Numbered from the stretch's first letter, positions 38,431 through 47,636 are shown. The stretch: 64,000 nt of DNA from Candidatus Bodocaedibacter vickermanii (GCF_014896945.1 NZ_CP054719.1:977153-1041152); one strand, 5' to 3'. Program-made: numbers and translations. The notes: a model not told the origin generated them from the letters alone.

Positions 38431-40395
38431 CTATAAACAGCCATTGATATAGGCGTCCATTAATTCTTGAGGGGTATATAACCGCATATTATGTGAAAGT
38501 TTTTCGTACAATCCACGCATGCCTAATAACTTTTTAACATAGTCTCGCGTTTCTTTGTAGGCTAAACCTTCAATCCATTCATAATCCCAATCATGTTGGG
38601 GGCGGCCTACTTGCTTTAACCATTGTGACATGTATGTTGGACCTGCGTTGTATGCGGCGGCTAATAATAGGTGAGACTCATAAAAGCGTTCGAATAATTC
38701 TTTTAGGTATAATGATCCCATTTTTAAATTATAGGCGGGGTCTTTGTACAACAATGTTTCTTCATAATAATGCCCTTTTGATGATAAATGGCGACCTGTT
38801 AGGGGGGTGATCTGCATCAGACCTAAGGCACCCATATCGCTTTTGATCATGGGGTGGAATCGGCTTTCATTAAATGCCATGGCGTGAATAAAGTGAATGT
38901 CTGCAAACCCGGCAGGTTGAAAATCAATGCGCAAGAATACATCGGGTGTCACCAGGTTATACACCTTATTTACTTTCTCATAATAATGAATGGTGTAATA
39001 GGGGGTTGAATATTGCTGAGTGAAATAAAATCCCAGGGCATAATCTATTCCGGTTTTTAGTCCGTCTTGCAACGCATCCAGCAATACATTTTTGACGGTG
39101 TGTTCTTTTGCTTCATGCAAAAACTGTATGGCCTGAATAATATCGCGTGTCGCAAAATGTCGAATCTCATCAGTGTGAATTGCGGGTGCTTTTAAATGTA
39201 TGTCTCGATCTAACTTTTTAGCTGCCAATTGACCATAAAATGTTTGGGGAAACTGCAGGGCATGTTCAAACCAGTGCGTTGATGATTTTGATTGACCTGC
39301 GGCCGCTGCGGCTTTGCCTGCCCAATACGCATATTGAGCTTTATCGGCAGATAGTTTTGCTAACGATGTTGCCTCAATAAAATGATGCAGACCTTTTACG
39401 GGTTGATTCAGATACGATGTCAAAATCCAACCAGCTAACCAATGCAACTCAACGGATTGAGGTTGATGAACGGTGACTAGCGATAGCCCTTTTTGTGCAA
39501 GCTTTTGGGCGGTTGTATACTCTTTTATTTCAACTAATTTTCTAATGGTGCGAATGACTGTTGTGAAAAAGACATCCTTTAAAACAAAGATTCGCTTCGT
39601 GTCGCTTTCCAATAATAATTTCGCAGCAAGTTGAGCATTATCCCCACGCAGCGCATTTTGTGCTAACACAGCAGCAACGCCTGGATGCGTCGATGTCGTC
39701 AGTTTGCTTTTGCGATTGATTAGGTTGATCCATTCTTGATACATCGAACGTTTTGCAACCTCAATCTTGGATAAAAGAGCAGATGCTGTTTCGGTTTTAC
39801 ATTTCCACAGCAGCATCTCGATACGTTGTTGATGATCTTTCGCAGTTAATAGTTGTCCGTATTTGGACAGCAAGTTCGCTTGTTCTTTGGGAGTCATAGT
39901 GTCGGATAGCCAAAAATTGCGGAATATATTTACAAATTGATGATGCTTTCTTTCATGCACTCCCAACGTTCCCAAGAATGCATCCATTCCTTGAGCTGTA
40001 GTTGGCGCATGCCCAACAAACCATTCTCGAATAATCTTCTTAGATGTTTGAGCATTAATTTTCTTTTCCAACATGGGAATTGTTTCGGGTCGTAATGGCC
40101 AATGGGGTTCTTTTTTCATAAATCGCACACCGTCTTCAAAGGTCAGGTCATGTTTGCGAAGCATGCGCCAGGTTTGAATCGTTTCAACAAGGGGGCATTT
40201 GGATAATTTTCCCAAAGTCTTAAGATCTTTAGTGTCCTTGTGATCTTTGTACAGCTTCAGACATTCGGCGCTGAATTTTGGTTCAGGGAAAACAACAGCA
40301 CTTTTTGCAGATGCTGCTGAAAACACAAACACCACACAAAAAACAACCTTGAAGCCCTGGGCAAAGGGGGCTATAGTGGTGGAAAAGTTAAACAA
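38431..40395 (-). CDS. slt: Soluble lytic murein transglycosylase
   Basis: About 650 residues. A superhelical alpha domain is followed by a C-terminal catalytic domain with the SLT motifs AFNESRFHP (catalytic Glu), GALGLMQITPLTG and AAYNAGPTYMSQWL. It cleaves glycan strands, releasing anhydromuropeptides in the periplasm. The N-terminus is problematic: the frame runs well into dapA on the other strand, no ATG lies near the apparent signal segment KVVFCVVFVFSAASA, and the nearest usable codon is TTG at 40395. The start is therefore tentative, and a small frameshift in the T-rich stretch near 40346 is possible. Confidence 0.85.
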   Translation of the reverse strand: MFNFSTTIAPFAQGFKVVFCVVFVFSAASAKSAVVFPEPKFSAECLKLYKDHKDTKDLKTLGKLSKCPLVETIQTWRMLRKHDLTFEDGVRFMKKEPHWPLRPETIPMLEKKINAQTSKKIIREWFVGHAPTTAQGMDAFLGTLGVHERKHHQFVNIFRNFWLSDTMTPKEQANLLSKYGQLLTAKDHQQRIEMLLWKCKTETASALLSKIEVAKRSMYQEWINLINRKSKLTTSTHPGVAAVLAQNALRGDNAQLAAKLLLESDTKRIFVLKDVFFTTVIRTIRKLVEIKEYTTAQKLAQKGLSLVTVHQPQSVELHWLAGWILTSYLNQPVKGLHHFIEATSLAKLSADKAQYAYWAGKAAAAAGQSKSSTHWFEHALQFPQTFYGQLAAKKLDRDIHLKAPAIHTDEIRHFATRDIIQAIQFLHEAKEHTVKNVLLDALQDGLKTGIDYALGFYFTQQYSTPYYTIHYYEKVNKVYNLVTPDVFLRIDFQPAGFADIHFIHAMAFNESRFHPMIKSDMGALGLMQITPLTGRHLSSKGHYYEETLLYKDPAYNLKMGSLYLKELFERFYESHLLLAAAYNAGPTYMSQWLKQVGRPQHDWDYEWIEGLAYKETRDYVKKLLGMRGLYEKLSHNMRLYTPQELMDAYINGCL

Positions 40396-40404
40396 GGATT
40401 GCTG

Positions 40405-41289
40405 ATGATGTTGAGTGGTACACTGACGGCGTTGATTACGCCATTCAAAAATGGGAACGTTGATTTTGAAGCGTTGGAACGTTTTGTGGAATGGCAGATT
40501 GCCAGTGGTATTAATGGTCTTGTTCCCTGTGCCAGCACCGGTGAATTTGCGACATTGTCCAAGGATGAACAAAAAGAAATCTTGAAAACGGTTGTTCGTG
40601 TGAACAATGGGCGCGTTCCTGTTGTTGCGGGTGCCAGCGATATCAACCCTTACAACGTGATTGACCTTGGACGTCAAGCGATGGAGTGTGGTGTTGATGC
40701 TGTTATGGTCGTTGCTCCATATTATGTAAAACCAACGCAAGATCAGATTCATGATTTTTATACTCTTATTGATGATTCTTTGAAATGTCCATTGCTGTTA
40801 TACAACAATCCAGGACGCTGTGCTATCAGTATGTCTGTTGAAACAATTGTAAAATTATCGTCTCGTAAAACGATCATTGGTATCAAAGAAGCAGATGCTG
40901 ACATTACGCGGCCTACAAAGTTTTTAAACAGTATTAATCGTACCGACTTTGCTATTTTATCTGGAAACTCATCATCAACGCCAGCCTTTTTAGCAGAAGG
41001 CGGTCATGGAACGATTTCAGTTACATCCAACGTTGATCCAGTTCGATGTGTTCAAAATGTGAATGCGTGGTTTGATCAAGATCTAAAAACCTTTGCACGG
41101 CTACGTCAAGAACTGATAGATTTAGATGAGGCGTTGTATTTAGAGCCCGCACCGGCTACTATTAAGTATGCGCTATCTGTGCGTGGAATATGTTCGGATG
41201 AAGTTCGCCCACCTTTGGGACGCTTTACCGATAAACATAAGCCAGAGATTAATCAGCTATTGTCATCAATGAATTTAGGAAAAGTATGA
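40405..41289 (+). CDS. dapA: 4-hydroxy-tetrahydrodipicolinate synthase
   Basis: 294 residues from the ATG at 40405 (AAGGA six bases upstream; 40408 is an alternative). The N-terminal GTLTALITPFKNG, the CASTGEFATLS loop, catalytic Tyr in LLYNNPGR and the Schiff-base lysine in IGIKEADAD define DapA. It condenses pyruvate with aspartate semialdehyde on the path to lysine and diaminopimelate; dapE is also in the window. It overlaps smpB by 4 bp (ATGA), so the two are co-translated. Confidence 0.95.
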   Translation: MMLSGTLTALITPFKNGNVDFEALERFVEWQIASGINGLVPCASTGEFATLSKDEQKEILKTVVRVNNGRVPVVAGASDINPYNVIDLGRQAMECGVDAVMVVAPYYVKPTQDQIHDFYTLIDDSLKCPLLLYNNPGRCAISMSVETIVKLSSRKTIIGIKEADADITRPTKFLNSINRTDFAILSGNSSSTPAFLAEGGHGTISVTSNVDPVRCVQNVNAWFDQDLKTFARLRQELIDLDEALYLEPAPATIKYALSVRGICSDEVRPPLGRFTDKHKPEINQLLSSMNLGKV

Positions 41290-41747
41290 GCGAGCCTAAA
41301 CACATCATTTGTCAGAACCGCAAAGCACGATTTGACTATTTTATCCAGTCAAGCATCGAAGCTGGAATCATGCTTGTGGGGTCAGAGGTCAAATCGGCGC
41401 GTCTGAACCAAGTTAACCTGGGTGAAGGGTTCGTCAGCGAATCTGGCGGCGCATTGTATTTGTATCAAACAAATATCGCGATTTACCCCTATGCTAATAA
41501 TTTTAACCACGAGCCTACTCGCCCGCGTAAGTTGCTGTTAAAAAAACGTGAAGTCACAAAGCTACTGATGAGCATTCAAAAAAAAGGAATGACCATCGTG
41601 CCTGTATCCATGTACTTTAATCATAAGGGAAAAATCAAAGTTGAACTGGGTTTGGCGCAAGGTAAAAAACAAATCGATAAACGTGCCACTATCAAAGAAC
41701 GTGATTGGACGCGACAAAAACAGCGCGTTCTAAAAGGCGACGAGTAA
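41286..41747 (+). CDS. smpB: SsrA-binding protein SmpB
   Basis: 153 residues. The core KARFDYFIQSSIEAGIMLVGSEVKSAR, the loop YANNFNHEPTRPRKLLLKKREV and the basic C-terminal tail (KKQIDKRATIKERDWTRQKQR) are those of SmpB, which brings tmRNA to stalled ribosomes. The dapA-smpB pairing is common in proteobacteria. I did not find the tmRNA gene in this window. Confidence 0.95.
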   Translation: MSEPKHIICQNRKARFDYFIQSSIEAGIMLVGSEVKSARLNQVNLGEGFVSESGGALYLYQTNIAIYPYANNFNHEPTRPRKLLLKKREVTKLLMSIQKKGMTIVPVSMYFNHKGKIKVELGLAQGKKQIDKRATIKERDWTRQKQRVLKGDE

Positions 41748-41932
41748 CGAAAGGCATACACGCGCTATAACATTTATCAATTTTACAAGCGGTTCTAAAC
41801 AAGGAACCTCAAATGAATTATTTTTATGAGGTTAAGTGGCGAATTCAGACGCTCCACCACTAGCATGTTACCTCAGCGTCAAACATCAGCCAACCTTGCA
41901 TTCAAATCTTTTTGCCAAAATGTAAAAAAACC

Positions 41933-41960
41933 TTGAAAACAAACAAAAAGTCCCTATATA
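41933..41960 (+). promoter_or_regulatory. Putative promoter of the repeat-containing exported protein
   Basis: TTGAAA (41933-41938) and TATATA (41955-41960) with a 16-bp spacer, about 30 bp before the ATG at 41990. An AACCTCA/TGAGGTT hairpin lies farther upstream near 41805-41835 and could be the smpB transcript end. Confidence 0.4.
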
Positions 41961-41989
41961 ACTAATTTATAACTTAATTAAAGGGCACC

Positions 41990-44428
41990 ATGAAAACCCG
42001 TCATCTATCATTGCTGTTATGCAGCACTTTTTTGTTTACCTCATCCATAGTCAGCGGAGAAGCTTTCACTGCTGAAACCAGAGAATATTTTGCGTTAAAC
42101 ACTCTTGTTCCAGAGCATTATCAGTCTTTAAAATATGTAGAGTTCCATGACCCTGTGGATACGCTAAATCAAATAAATCTCCAGAGCGAAAGAGACGTAA
42201 TCCAAGACGCATGGCGTAAGAAAAATGCACAACTAGAGATTTATAGCCCTGAATATTACAGGCATCAAGCAGAGTTATCAGACTGGCAGGCTCAATGGTT
42301 TCCTGAACAAAAACAATATTATACTCAAGAAAAGCTTGACTGGTTAGTCTTAGCTAAAAAAGCAGAACAACGGATTTTGCAAGATCAGTGGGATATTGAA
42401 GAGGCAGCCTACACCGTCGATACTCCAGAATGGTTTGAATTTAAAGCAAAAGTAGATGGGGCTAAAGCTGAGTGGTATGATATAGACTCTGAAAATTATA
42501 CGATTCTCAAAGCCAATTACGATACTTACAAAACTGCGGCTGAGTGCACTAAGCAACAAAAAGCATGGGATATTGAAGAGGCAACCTACACCGTCGATAC
42601 TCCAGAATGGTTTGAATTCAAAGCAAAAGTAGAGGGAGCTAAAGCTGAATGGTATGATATAGACTCTGAAAATTATGCAACTCTTAAATCCTATCAAAGG
42701 ATTTATTTGCAAAAAGTAGATCGCATTAGGCAAAAAAAAGCGTGGGATATTGAAGAGGCAACTTACACAGTCGATACTCCAGAGTGGTGTGAATTTAAAG
42801 CAAAAGTAGAGGGAGCTAAAGCTGAATGGTATGATATAGATTCTGAAAATTATGCAACTCTTAAATTCAATCAAGGGCTTTATTTGAAAAGAGCAAAGTG
42901 CATTAAGCAACTAAAAGCGTGGGATATTGAAGAGGCAACCTACACTGTTTACACTCTAGAATGGTGTGAATTCAAAGCAAGAGTAGAGGGAGCTAAAGCT
43001 GAATGGTATGATATAGATTCTGAAAATTATGCAACTCTCAAATCCAATCAAAAGGTTTATTTGCTACAGGCAGAGATGATTCGGCGCAGCCGTGAAGAAG
43101 ATGAGGCAGAATCAGATACCGAATCAGAAAACGATGTAGAACCACTGCGTCACCATCAAGTTTCTTTTTGGTCTAGGCACAGCAGCATCCCCATGGGGGC
43201 TGCACCTCCCCCAGTAATGGTGTTTGAATCACTACCACGCCGTCAAACAGCCGCCCAAACCGAAGCACAACGTCTCTTTGATGAAGGTTTAGCAATGATG
43301 GATCGCCTTGATGACTTAGATGCTGAATTGGGAGCATCGTTACCCCGTCAAGCGACAGAAGTAGCAGCAGAAACACAACGTCAACCTCAAACGTCTGATT
43401 TGACAAGCCCAATTCCAGCTGAACTTCCCCTAGTAGAGAGATTAGAAGCAGCACAGCGACGCCGTCAAGAAGAGGCAGAATCAGCAGCAGAAGCACAACG
43501 TCAATATCGAATTTCTGTTGGGCGAAGCCTAATGGGGGATCCTAACTACTATTCAGTAGTCCTGCTTATTTCAACTATATCTGTTAGCGCTACATTCGGA
43601 GGTTTGAATCTTACCAATGACGATCAAGCAGAAATTATGTTTTATATCCCTCAAGAGATAAAACATAGGATGTATAACTTGGATACACCTTTACCTGAAA
43701 CGCTCCTTACCGGAGATGTGATAAGCAGAATTCGCGAAAGAGACTGGTCAGCTTTTGCTGAAATTGTTGTTGATTTTGATGCTGAAGGGGATGAATCTGA
43801 AGGAGATGATTCCGAAGATGGTGAAGCTATGCCCGAGTATATTTATGCTACACCTGAAATTGAAGACTTTATAAAAGACATATTAAAAAATGATTTAAAA
43901 AACTCATTAAGGGCTCTAGCTTTAGATGAAACCATATCAAGAGGTTTAAGAAACTGGTTGAACAATCGAATGAATGGTTGTGTCGATAAGCATTTAATTG
44001 ATATCTATAGAAGTTATAGAAGATCTGAATTAGATGAAGCTCATGAAACTTTATTGAGAATCAACCTATCATGCGTGGCAAATTTTACTTTTAGACCTTA
44101 TGACTCTAAAAATCTGGCAAAAGCTCTAAAAGCTAGGAGATGGACGGATGTGAGTGACTATGTAGTTGTTATTATAAAAATTATTACAGACGAAGAAACT
44201 CAAAATAAGTGGGAAAAGGCTTATAACCCAAATTTTGATTTGGATCCAAAGCGTGCATTTGATCCGAATGCTCCTTTTACTGACCGAGAGGAAGGGAAGA
44301 TCGGAGCACTTATACAAGGCATTCAAAGGGAAGCAGCTATATTAAGAACTTTGGAATGTATCTTTTTGAAAGAACGTGCTAAGGCTCTTTTTAATAGAGT
44401 GATGGGCTTGGAAGACGAAGATGAATAG
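41990..44428 (+). CDS. Exported protein with five 59-residue tandem repeats
   Basis: 812 residues with a signal peptide (hydrophobic residues 5-20, cleavage near VSGEA). Five tandem 59-residue units follow from about residue 75. The first is diverged; the last four are nearly identical, each with WDIEEATYTVDTPEW then AKAEWYDIDSENY. The middle is acidic and E/A/R-rich, and the C-terminal ~300 residues are helical without an obvious domain. AAGGG lies before the ATG. No family is recognised. A surface or secreted host-interaction factor is an inference from the signal peptide, the repeats and isolation from housekeeping operons. Confidence 0.7.
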   Translation: MKTRHLSLLLCSTFLFTSSIVSGEAFTAETREYFALNTLVPEHYQSLKYVEFHDPVDTLNQINLQSERDVIQDAWRKKNAQLEIYSPEYYRHQAELSDWQAQWFPEQKQYYTQEKLDWLVLAKKAEQRILQDQWDIEEAAYTVDTPEWFEFKAKVDGAKAEWYDIDSENYTILKANYDTYKTAAECTKQQKAWDIEEATYTVDTPEWFEFKAKVEGAKAEWYDIDSENYATLKSYQRIYLQKVDRIRQKKAWDIEEATYTVDTPEWCEFKAKVEGAKAEWYDIDSENYATLKFNQGLYLKRAKCIKQLKAWDIEEATYTVYTLEWCEFKARVEGAKAEWYDIDSENYATLKSNQKVYLLQAEMIRRSREEDEAESDTESENDVEPLRHHQVSFWSRHSSIPMGAAPPPVMVFESLPRRQTAAQTEAQRLFDEGLAMMDRLDDLDAELGASLPRQATEVAAETQRQPQTSDLTSPIPAELPLVERLEAAQRRRQEEAESAAEAQRQYRISVGRSLMGDPNYYSVVLLISTISVSATFGGLNLTNDDQAEIMFYIPQEIKHRMYNLDTPLPETLLTGDVISRIRERDWSAFAEIVVDFDAEGDESEGDDSEDGEAMPEYIYATPEIEDFIKDILKNDLKNSLRALALDETISRGLRNWLNNRMNGCVDKHLIDIYRSYRRSELDEAHETLLRINLSCVANFTFRPYDSKNLAKALKARRWTDVSDYVVVIIKIITDEETQNKWEKAYNPNFDLDPKRAFDPNAPFTDREEGKIGALIQGIQREAAILRTLECIFLKERAKALFNRVMGLEDEDE
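42212..43096 (+). repeat. Tandem 177-bp repeats, five units
   Basis: Unit starts (codon TGG) fall at 42212, 42389, 42566, 42743 and 42920, exactly 177 bp apart. Units 2-5 share most bases, including runs such as GGAGCTAAAGCTGAATGGTA in the last three, while unit 1 matches only at the protein level. The near-identity of the later units points to recent duplication or gene conversion. Confidence 0.92.
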
Positions 44429-44546
44429 ATAGCCTGCGCTTATTAATTCCCCTCAATCCATAGTTTGGATGGGGGGGGGCTATAACAAGTTAGACTCGTT
44501 TGTAACACGTATAAACACATTACTTGCCTACTTCAAATGATTAAAG

Positions 44547-44574
44547 TTGACATTTTGAAAACACTGTGTATACT
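44547..44574 (+). promoter_or_regulatory. Near-consensus promoter of repeat R3, copy 1
   Basis: TTGACA (44547-44552), 16-bp spacer, TATACT (44569-44574). The other copy keeps both hexamers and the spacer length while the first half of the spacer has changed, which suggests selection on the promoter. Confidence 0.7.
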
Positions 44575-44594
44575 AATAGATAGAATTGCGAAGA

Positions 44595-44623
44595 GGCTAC
44601 CCAAAAAATGGGTAGTCTTTTTT
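44595..44623 (+). terminator. Intrinsic terminator inside repeat R3, copy 1
   Basis: GGCTACCC (44595-44602), loop AAAAAAT, GGGTAGTC (44610-44617, one G-T pair), then six T. It lies only 20 bp past the -10 box, so it would cut transcripts from the R3 promoter to about 40 nt. Confidence 0.75.
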
Positions 44624-45046
44624 CATTCTACGTCTTTGAAATCCTCAGCCAAAGGATCTAACTTTTTTTGAAAGACATAGACGTGCCGAACCGAATCCCC
44701 AGTACAGGCGCTTAACTACCCGATCAGTAGTCACAGCTCTGTAAACAACCCCTAGAGCCGACGGGCTCGTAAAACACCGACTTTGTGCCTATCAATAAAG
44801 TCCGCCTTTCCCCATTCGTGTAAGAAATGGGGTTCTTTTTGCACGTGCGGGTTACTGGGGATTCACTCGGTTTTAAACAACAAACTAAATAACTTAAACA
44901 CTTTAACAACGGATCGCAGCGCCTTGAATTAACATTCTGCGGCGCATCGATCAAACAAAGGAACTAAACCACTACTCTTCACAAAAATATCTCAAAATCA
45001 TTTTTCACCCCAAATGATCCTGCGCCGAAGGTGGGTTCAAAACCAA

Positions 45047-45072
45047 CCTAATGGGTGCAGCGTCACGCTGCC
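45047..45072. repeat. Palindromic repeat R4
   Basis: CCTAATGGGT followed by the perfect hairpin GCAGCG-TCA-CGCTGC (45057-45071). Relatives are at 28349-28374 and 27824-27849 (stem GCAACG/CGTTGC) and at 58593-58617 (stem GCAGCG/CGCTGC). Base changes between copies preserve pairing. Confidence 0.7.
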
Positions 45073-45158
45073 CTGCGCCCGAAATGGGTCAAAGCTGGGT
45101 TCAACTTCCCCCCTCATTATCCGATCTAAACGCAGTCTCCGAACGCCGGTTTAAAAAA

Positions 45159-45185
45159 GAAAAAACCCGCAAAAGCGGGCTTTTT
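45159..45185 (-). terminator. Terminator of sodB
   Basis: On the reverse strand, CCCGC-TTTT-GCGGG is followed by a run of T. It begins 13 bp after the sodB stop codon. The flanking A and T runs make it usable from either side. Confidence 0.8.
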
Positions 45186-45197
45186 CAACATCGAACG

Positions 45198-45797
45198 TTA
45201 TATATTCGATTCGTAATTTTCGGCAGCAAAATCCCAATTCACAAGATTCGCTAAAAACTCACCGATGTAATCAACGCGACGATTTTGATAGTCTAAATAA
45301 TAGGCATGCTCCCACACATCACACGTCAATAGGGCTACGGCACCGTGAACTAATGGCAAGTCAGCATTGCCTGTTTTCATAATGCTTAGTGCGCCGTCCT
45401 TTAATATCAACCAAACCCAACCACTTCCAAATTGAGCCATCCCGGCCTCTTTAAACGCGGTGGCAAATGTGTCTAAATCTCCCCACGTCTCGTTGATCTT
45501 TTTTAGCAATGCGCCCGTTGGTTTCCCACCCCCATTTGGTTTCATACTGTTCCAATAAAATGTATGGTTCCAAACTTGTGCAGCATTGTTAAACATTCCA
45601 ACTTTGTCAGTTTTACCATGAGATTCAGTGATAATTTTTTCTAACGTTGCCGTTGCAAAATCAGTGCCTGCGATCAATTTATTTAGGTTGTTTAAATATC
45701 CCATATGGTGTTTGTCATAGTGAAAATTTAACGTGTCTTCACTTATAAATGGTGCTAAGGCATTTTTTTCGTACGGTAATGGGGCAAGGTTTAACAT
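45198..45797 (-). CDS. sodB: Superoxide dismutase, Fe type
   Basis: 199 residues. Metal ligands are visible: His26 (NFHYDKHH), His in NHTFYWNSM, Asp and His in DVWEHAYYLDYQNRR. The segments around NHTFYW and FGSGWVWL favour the iron form, but Fe and Mn cannot be separated with certainty. It detoxifies superoxide in the cytoplasm. AGGAG lies before the ATG. It sits just downstream of pntB on the same strand. Confidence 0.95.
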   Translation of the reverse strand: MLNLAPLPYEKNALAPFISEDTLNFHYDKHHMGYLNNLNKLIAGTDFATATLEKIITESHGKTDKVGMFNNAAQVWNHTFYWNSMKPNGGGKPTGALLKKINETWGDLDTFATAFKEAGMAQFGSGWVWLILKDGALSIMKTGNADLPLVHGAVALLTCDVWEHAYYLDYQNRRVDYIGEFLANLVNWDFAAENYESNI

Positions 45798-45812
45798 TTT
45801 TAATCTCCTAAT

Positions 45813-47216
45813 TTATGCGTTATGTAATGCTTTTGATAAATCTTCAGATACCTTTTTGGCATCGCCAAACAGCATCATCGTATTCGGTCTGAAAAACAGT
45901 TCGTTATCAACCCCGGCATATCCGGATGCCATGGATCGTTTCACAAACAAAACAGTTCGTGCTTTTTCAACTTCTAAAATCGGCATGCCGTAAATTGCAC
46001 TTGTTGGATCTGTTTTTGCAGCCGGGTTTGTAACGTCGTTTGCACCAATCACAAATGCTACGTCACAATTTGCAAAGTCATTGTTGATGTCTTCTAATTC
46101 AAACACATCTTCATAGGGAACATTTGCTTCTGCCAACAATACGTTCATATGGCCTGGCATACGACCAGCGACGGGGTGGATCGCATACTTTACAGTGGCG
46201 CCCATTTTCTTTAGCTGATCACCCATTTCTTTTAATGCGTGTTGAGCTTGTGCAACGGCCATACCATATCCTGGAACAATAATTACATTTTGAGCTTGAG
46301 CCATAATAAAGGCTGCATCTTCAGGGCTTCCAGACTTTACGGGGCGGTCTTCAATGGCTTTTTGTCCAGATGATCCCGCAGAGCCGTCATTTCCAAACCC
46401 ACCCAAGATTACGTTAAAGAATGATCGATTCATTCCCTTGCACATAATGTAACTTAAGATGGCTCCCGATGAACCAACCAACGCACCAGTAATGATCAAT
46501 AAATTGTTGTGTAAGGTAAATCCAATTCCTGCCGCAGCCCAGCCGGAATAAGAGTTCAACATCGACACGATTACGGGCATATCAGCGCCACCAATTGGCA
46601 GAATTAACATCAGACCCAATACAAAGGACAGCGCAACAATAATCCAGAAAATCATATGTGATTCTGTGAAAACAAAGATCGCAGCCATCAAGAAAATCGC
46701 CCCGCCAAGGGCGGCATTCATCAAATGCTGACCTGCAAAAGACAATGGTTTTCCCTTGATTAAGCCCTGCAGTTTTCCGAACGCAACAATCGATCCTGTA
46801 AATGTTATCGCACCGATAATCGTGCCTAATACCATTTCAATCAGGCTGGATCGATAAATACTACCAATCGTTCCAATTTTGTAGGCTTCGGGGGCTTGAT
46901 ACGCGGCATAGGCTACAAACACTGCAGCTAATCCTACAAGGCTATGAAACGCAGCTACCAATTGAGGCAGCGCCGTCATTTGAATGGCGCGAGCAATAAA
47001 TGTACCGATGGCTCCACCGATTACAATGCCACCGACAATGTATCCGTATGAATTAATACCAGATCCTAACAAAGCGGTACCGATGGCAATCGCCATACCG
47101 ATCATGCCGTATAAATTGCCTCGTTTCGCAGTCTTTGCAGACGATAATCCTTGCAATGACATAATGAAGCAAATAGATGCGACTAAATATAGAAAGGCTT
47201 CTGAATTTGCACACAT
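45813..47216 (-). CDS. pntB: NAD(P) transhydrogenase subunit beta
   Basis: 467 residues. About nine membrane helices precede the NADP-binding domain III, with VIVPGYGMAVAQAQHA, HPVAGRMPGHMNVLLAEA and VIGANDVTNPAA motifs. With PntAA and PntAB it uses the proton gradient to make NADPH from NADH. It overlaps nothing but follows pntAB directly, and its GGGGAAT ribosome site is inside pntAB's end. Confidence 0.96.
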   Translation of the reverse strand: MCANSEAFLYLVASICFIMSLQGLSSAKTAKRGNLYGMIGMAIAIGTALLGSGINSYGYIVGGIVIGGAIGTFIARAIQMTALPQLVAAFHSLVGLAAVFVAYAAYQAPEAYKIGTIGSIYRSSLIEMVLGTIIGAITFTGSIVAFGKLQGLIKGKPLSFAGQHLMNAALGGAIFLMAAIFVFTESHMIFWIIVALSFVLGLMLILPIGGADMPVIVSMLNSYSGWAAAGIGFTLHNNLLIITGALVGSSGAILSYIMCKGMNRSFFNVILGGFGNDGSAGSSGQKAIEDRPVKSGSPEDAAFIMAQAQNVIIVPGYGMAVAQAQHALKEMGDQLKKMGATVKYAIHPVAGRMPGHMNVLLAEANVPYEDVFELEDINNDFANCDVAFVIGANDVTNPAAKTDPTSAIYGMPILEVEKARTVLFVKRSMASGYAGVDNELFFRPNTMMLFGDAKKVSEDLSKALHNA

Positions 47217-47636
47217 TTAATTATTCCCCTTCTTTTTACCATCAAACATTTCTAACATGCGGCGGGTCACAACGAACCCTCCGAAAATATTAATGGATGC
47301 CAGGACTATGGCAACGAACCCAGCAATTTTAGCTGTTCCGCTTAGGTCTTGACCAGCAGCAATTAACGCACCAATAATAATGACGCTGGAAATAGCATTC
47401 GTTACAGACATTAACGGTGAATGCAATGCGGGTGTTACCTTCCACACGACATAGTATCCAACGAAAATGGCTAATGCAAACGCGGTTAATCCCATAATAA
47501 ACGGGCTTACGCCAACAACTGTTGCGCTTTCAACATTGGTTTGACCAATTGCATTTGCAATTTCAGCCGCTTTTGAACCGGCGTCTTGTAAGGTCTCCGC
47601 TAAATCTTTTAAGCGTTCTTTTAATATATCGTTCAT
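47217..47636 (-). CDS. pntAB: NAD(P) transhydrogenase subunit alpha, membrane part
   Basis: 139 residues from the ATG at 47636, with AGGA six bases upstream (a longer frame to 47684 overlaps pntAA and is not used). Three to four membrane helices with [20 protein letters not shown], the domain II signature. As in other alphaproteobacteria, the alpha subunit is split into pntAA and pntAB. Confidence 0.93.
   Translation of the reverse strand: MNDILKERLKDLAETLQDAGSKAAEIANAIGQTNVESATVVGVSPFIMGLTAFALAIFVGYYVVWKVTPALHSPLMSVTNAISSVIIIGALIAAGQDLSGTAKIAGFVAIVLASINIFGGFVVTRRMLEMFDGKKKGNN

Larger units (their letters stand above)
44547..45100 (+). repeat. Long structured repeat R3, copy 1
   Basis: About 550 bp that match 58062-58532 in reverse complement, at roughly 85-90% identity by hand alignment with a few indels. 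Parts in order: promoter (44547-44574), terminator hairpin (44595-44623), a GTCTTT/AAAGAC-closed hairpin, a domain closed by GAATCCCCAGTA (44693-44704) / TACTGGGGATTC (44853-44864), then a GCGCC/GGCGC hairpin near 44918-44945. The distal end carries an extra ~55 bp with an R4 palindrome (45047-45072). No protein is encoded. Confidence 0.85.

Noticed and set aside
40396-40752. N-terminal extension of slt over dapA
   Set aside because: It is antisense to well-conserved DapA codons and has low-complexity, non-family composition.
42212-43096. CRISPR-like array
   Set aside because: The repeats are contiguous 177-bp coding units without spacers. No CRISPR array was seen anywhere in the window.
44724-44954. 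Reverse-strand 76-codon frame in repeat R3
   Set aside because: The frame is not kept in the second R3 copy because of indels, so it is not under coding selection.
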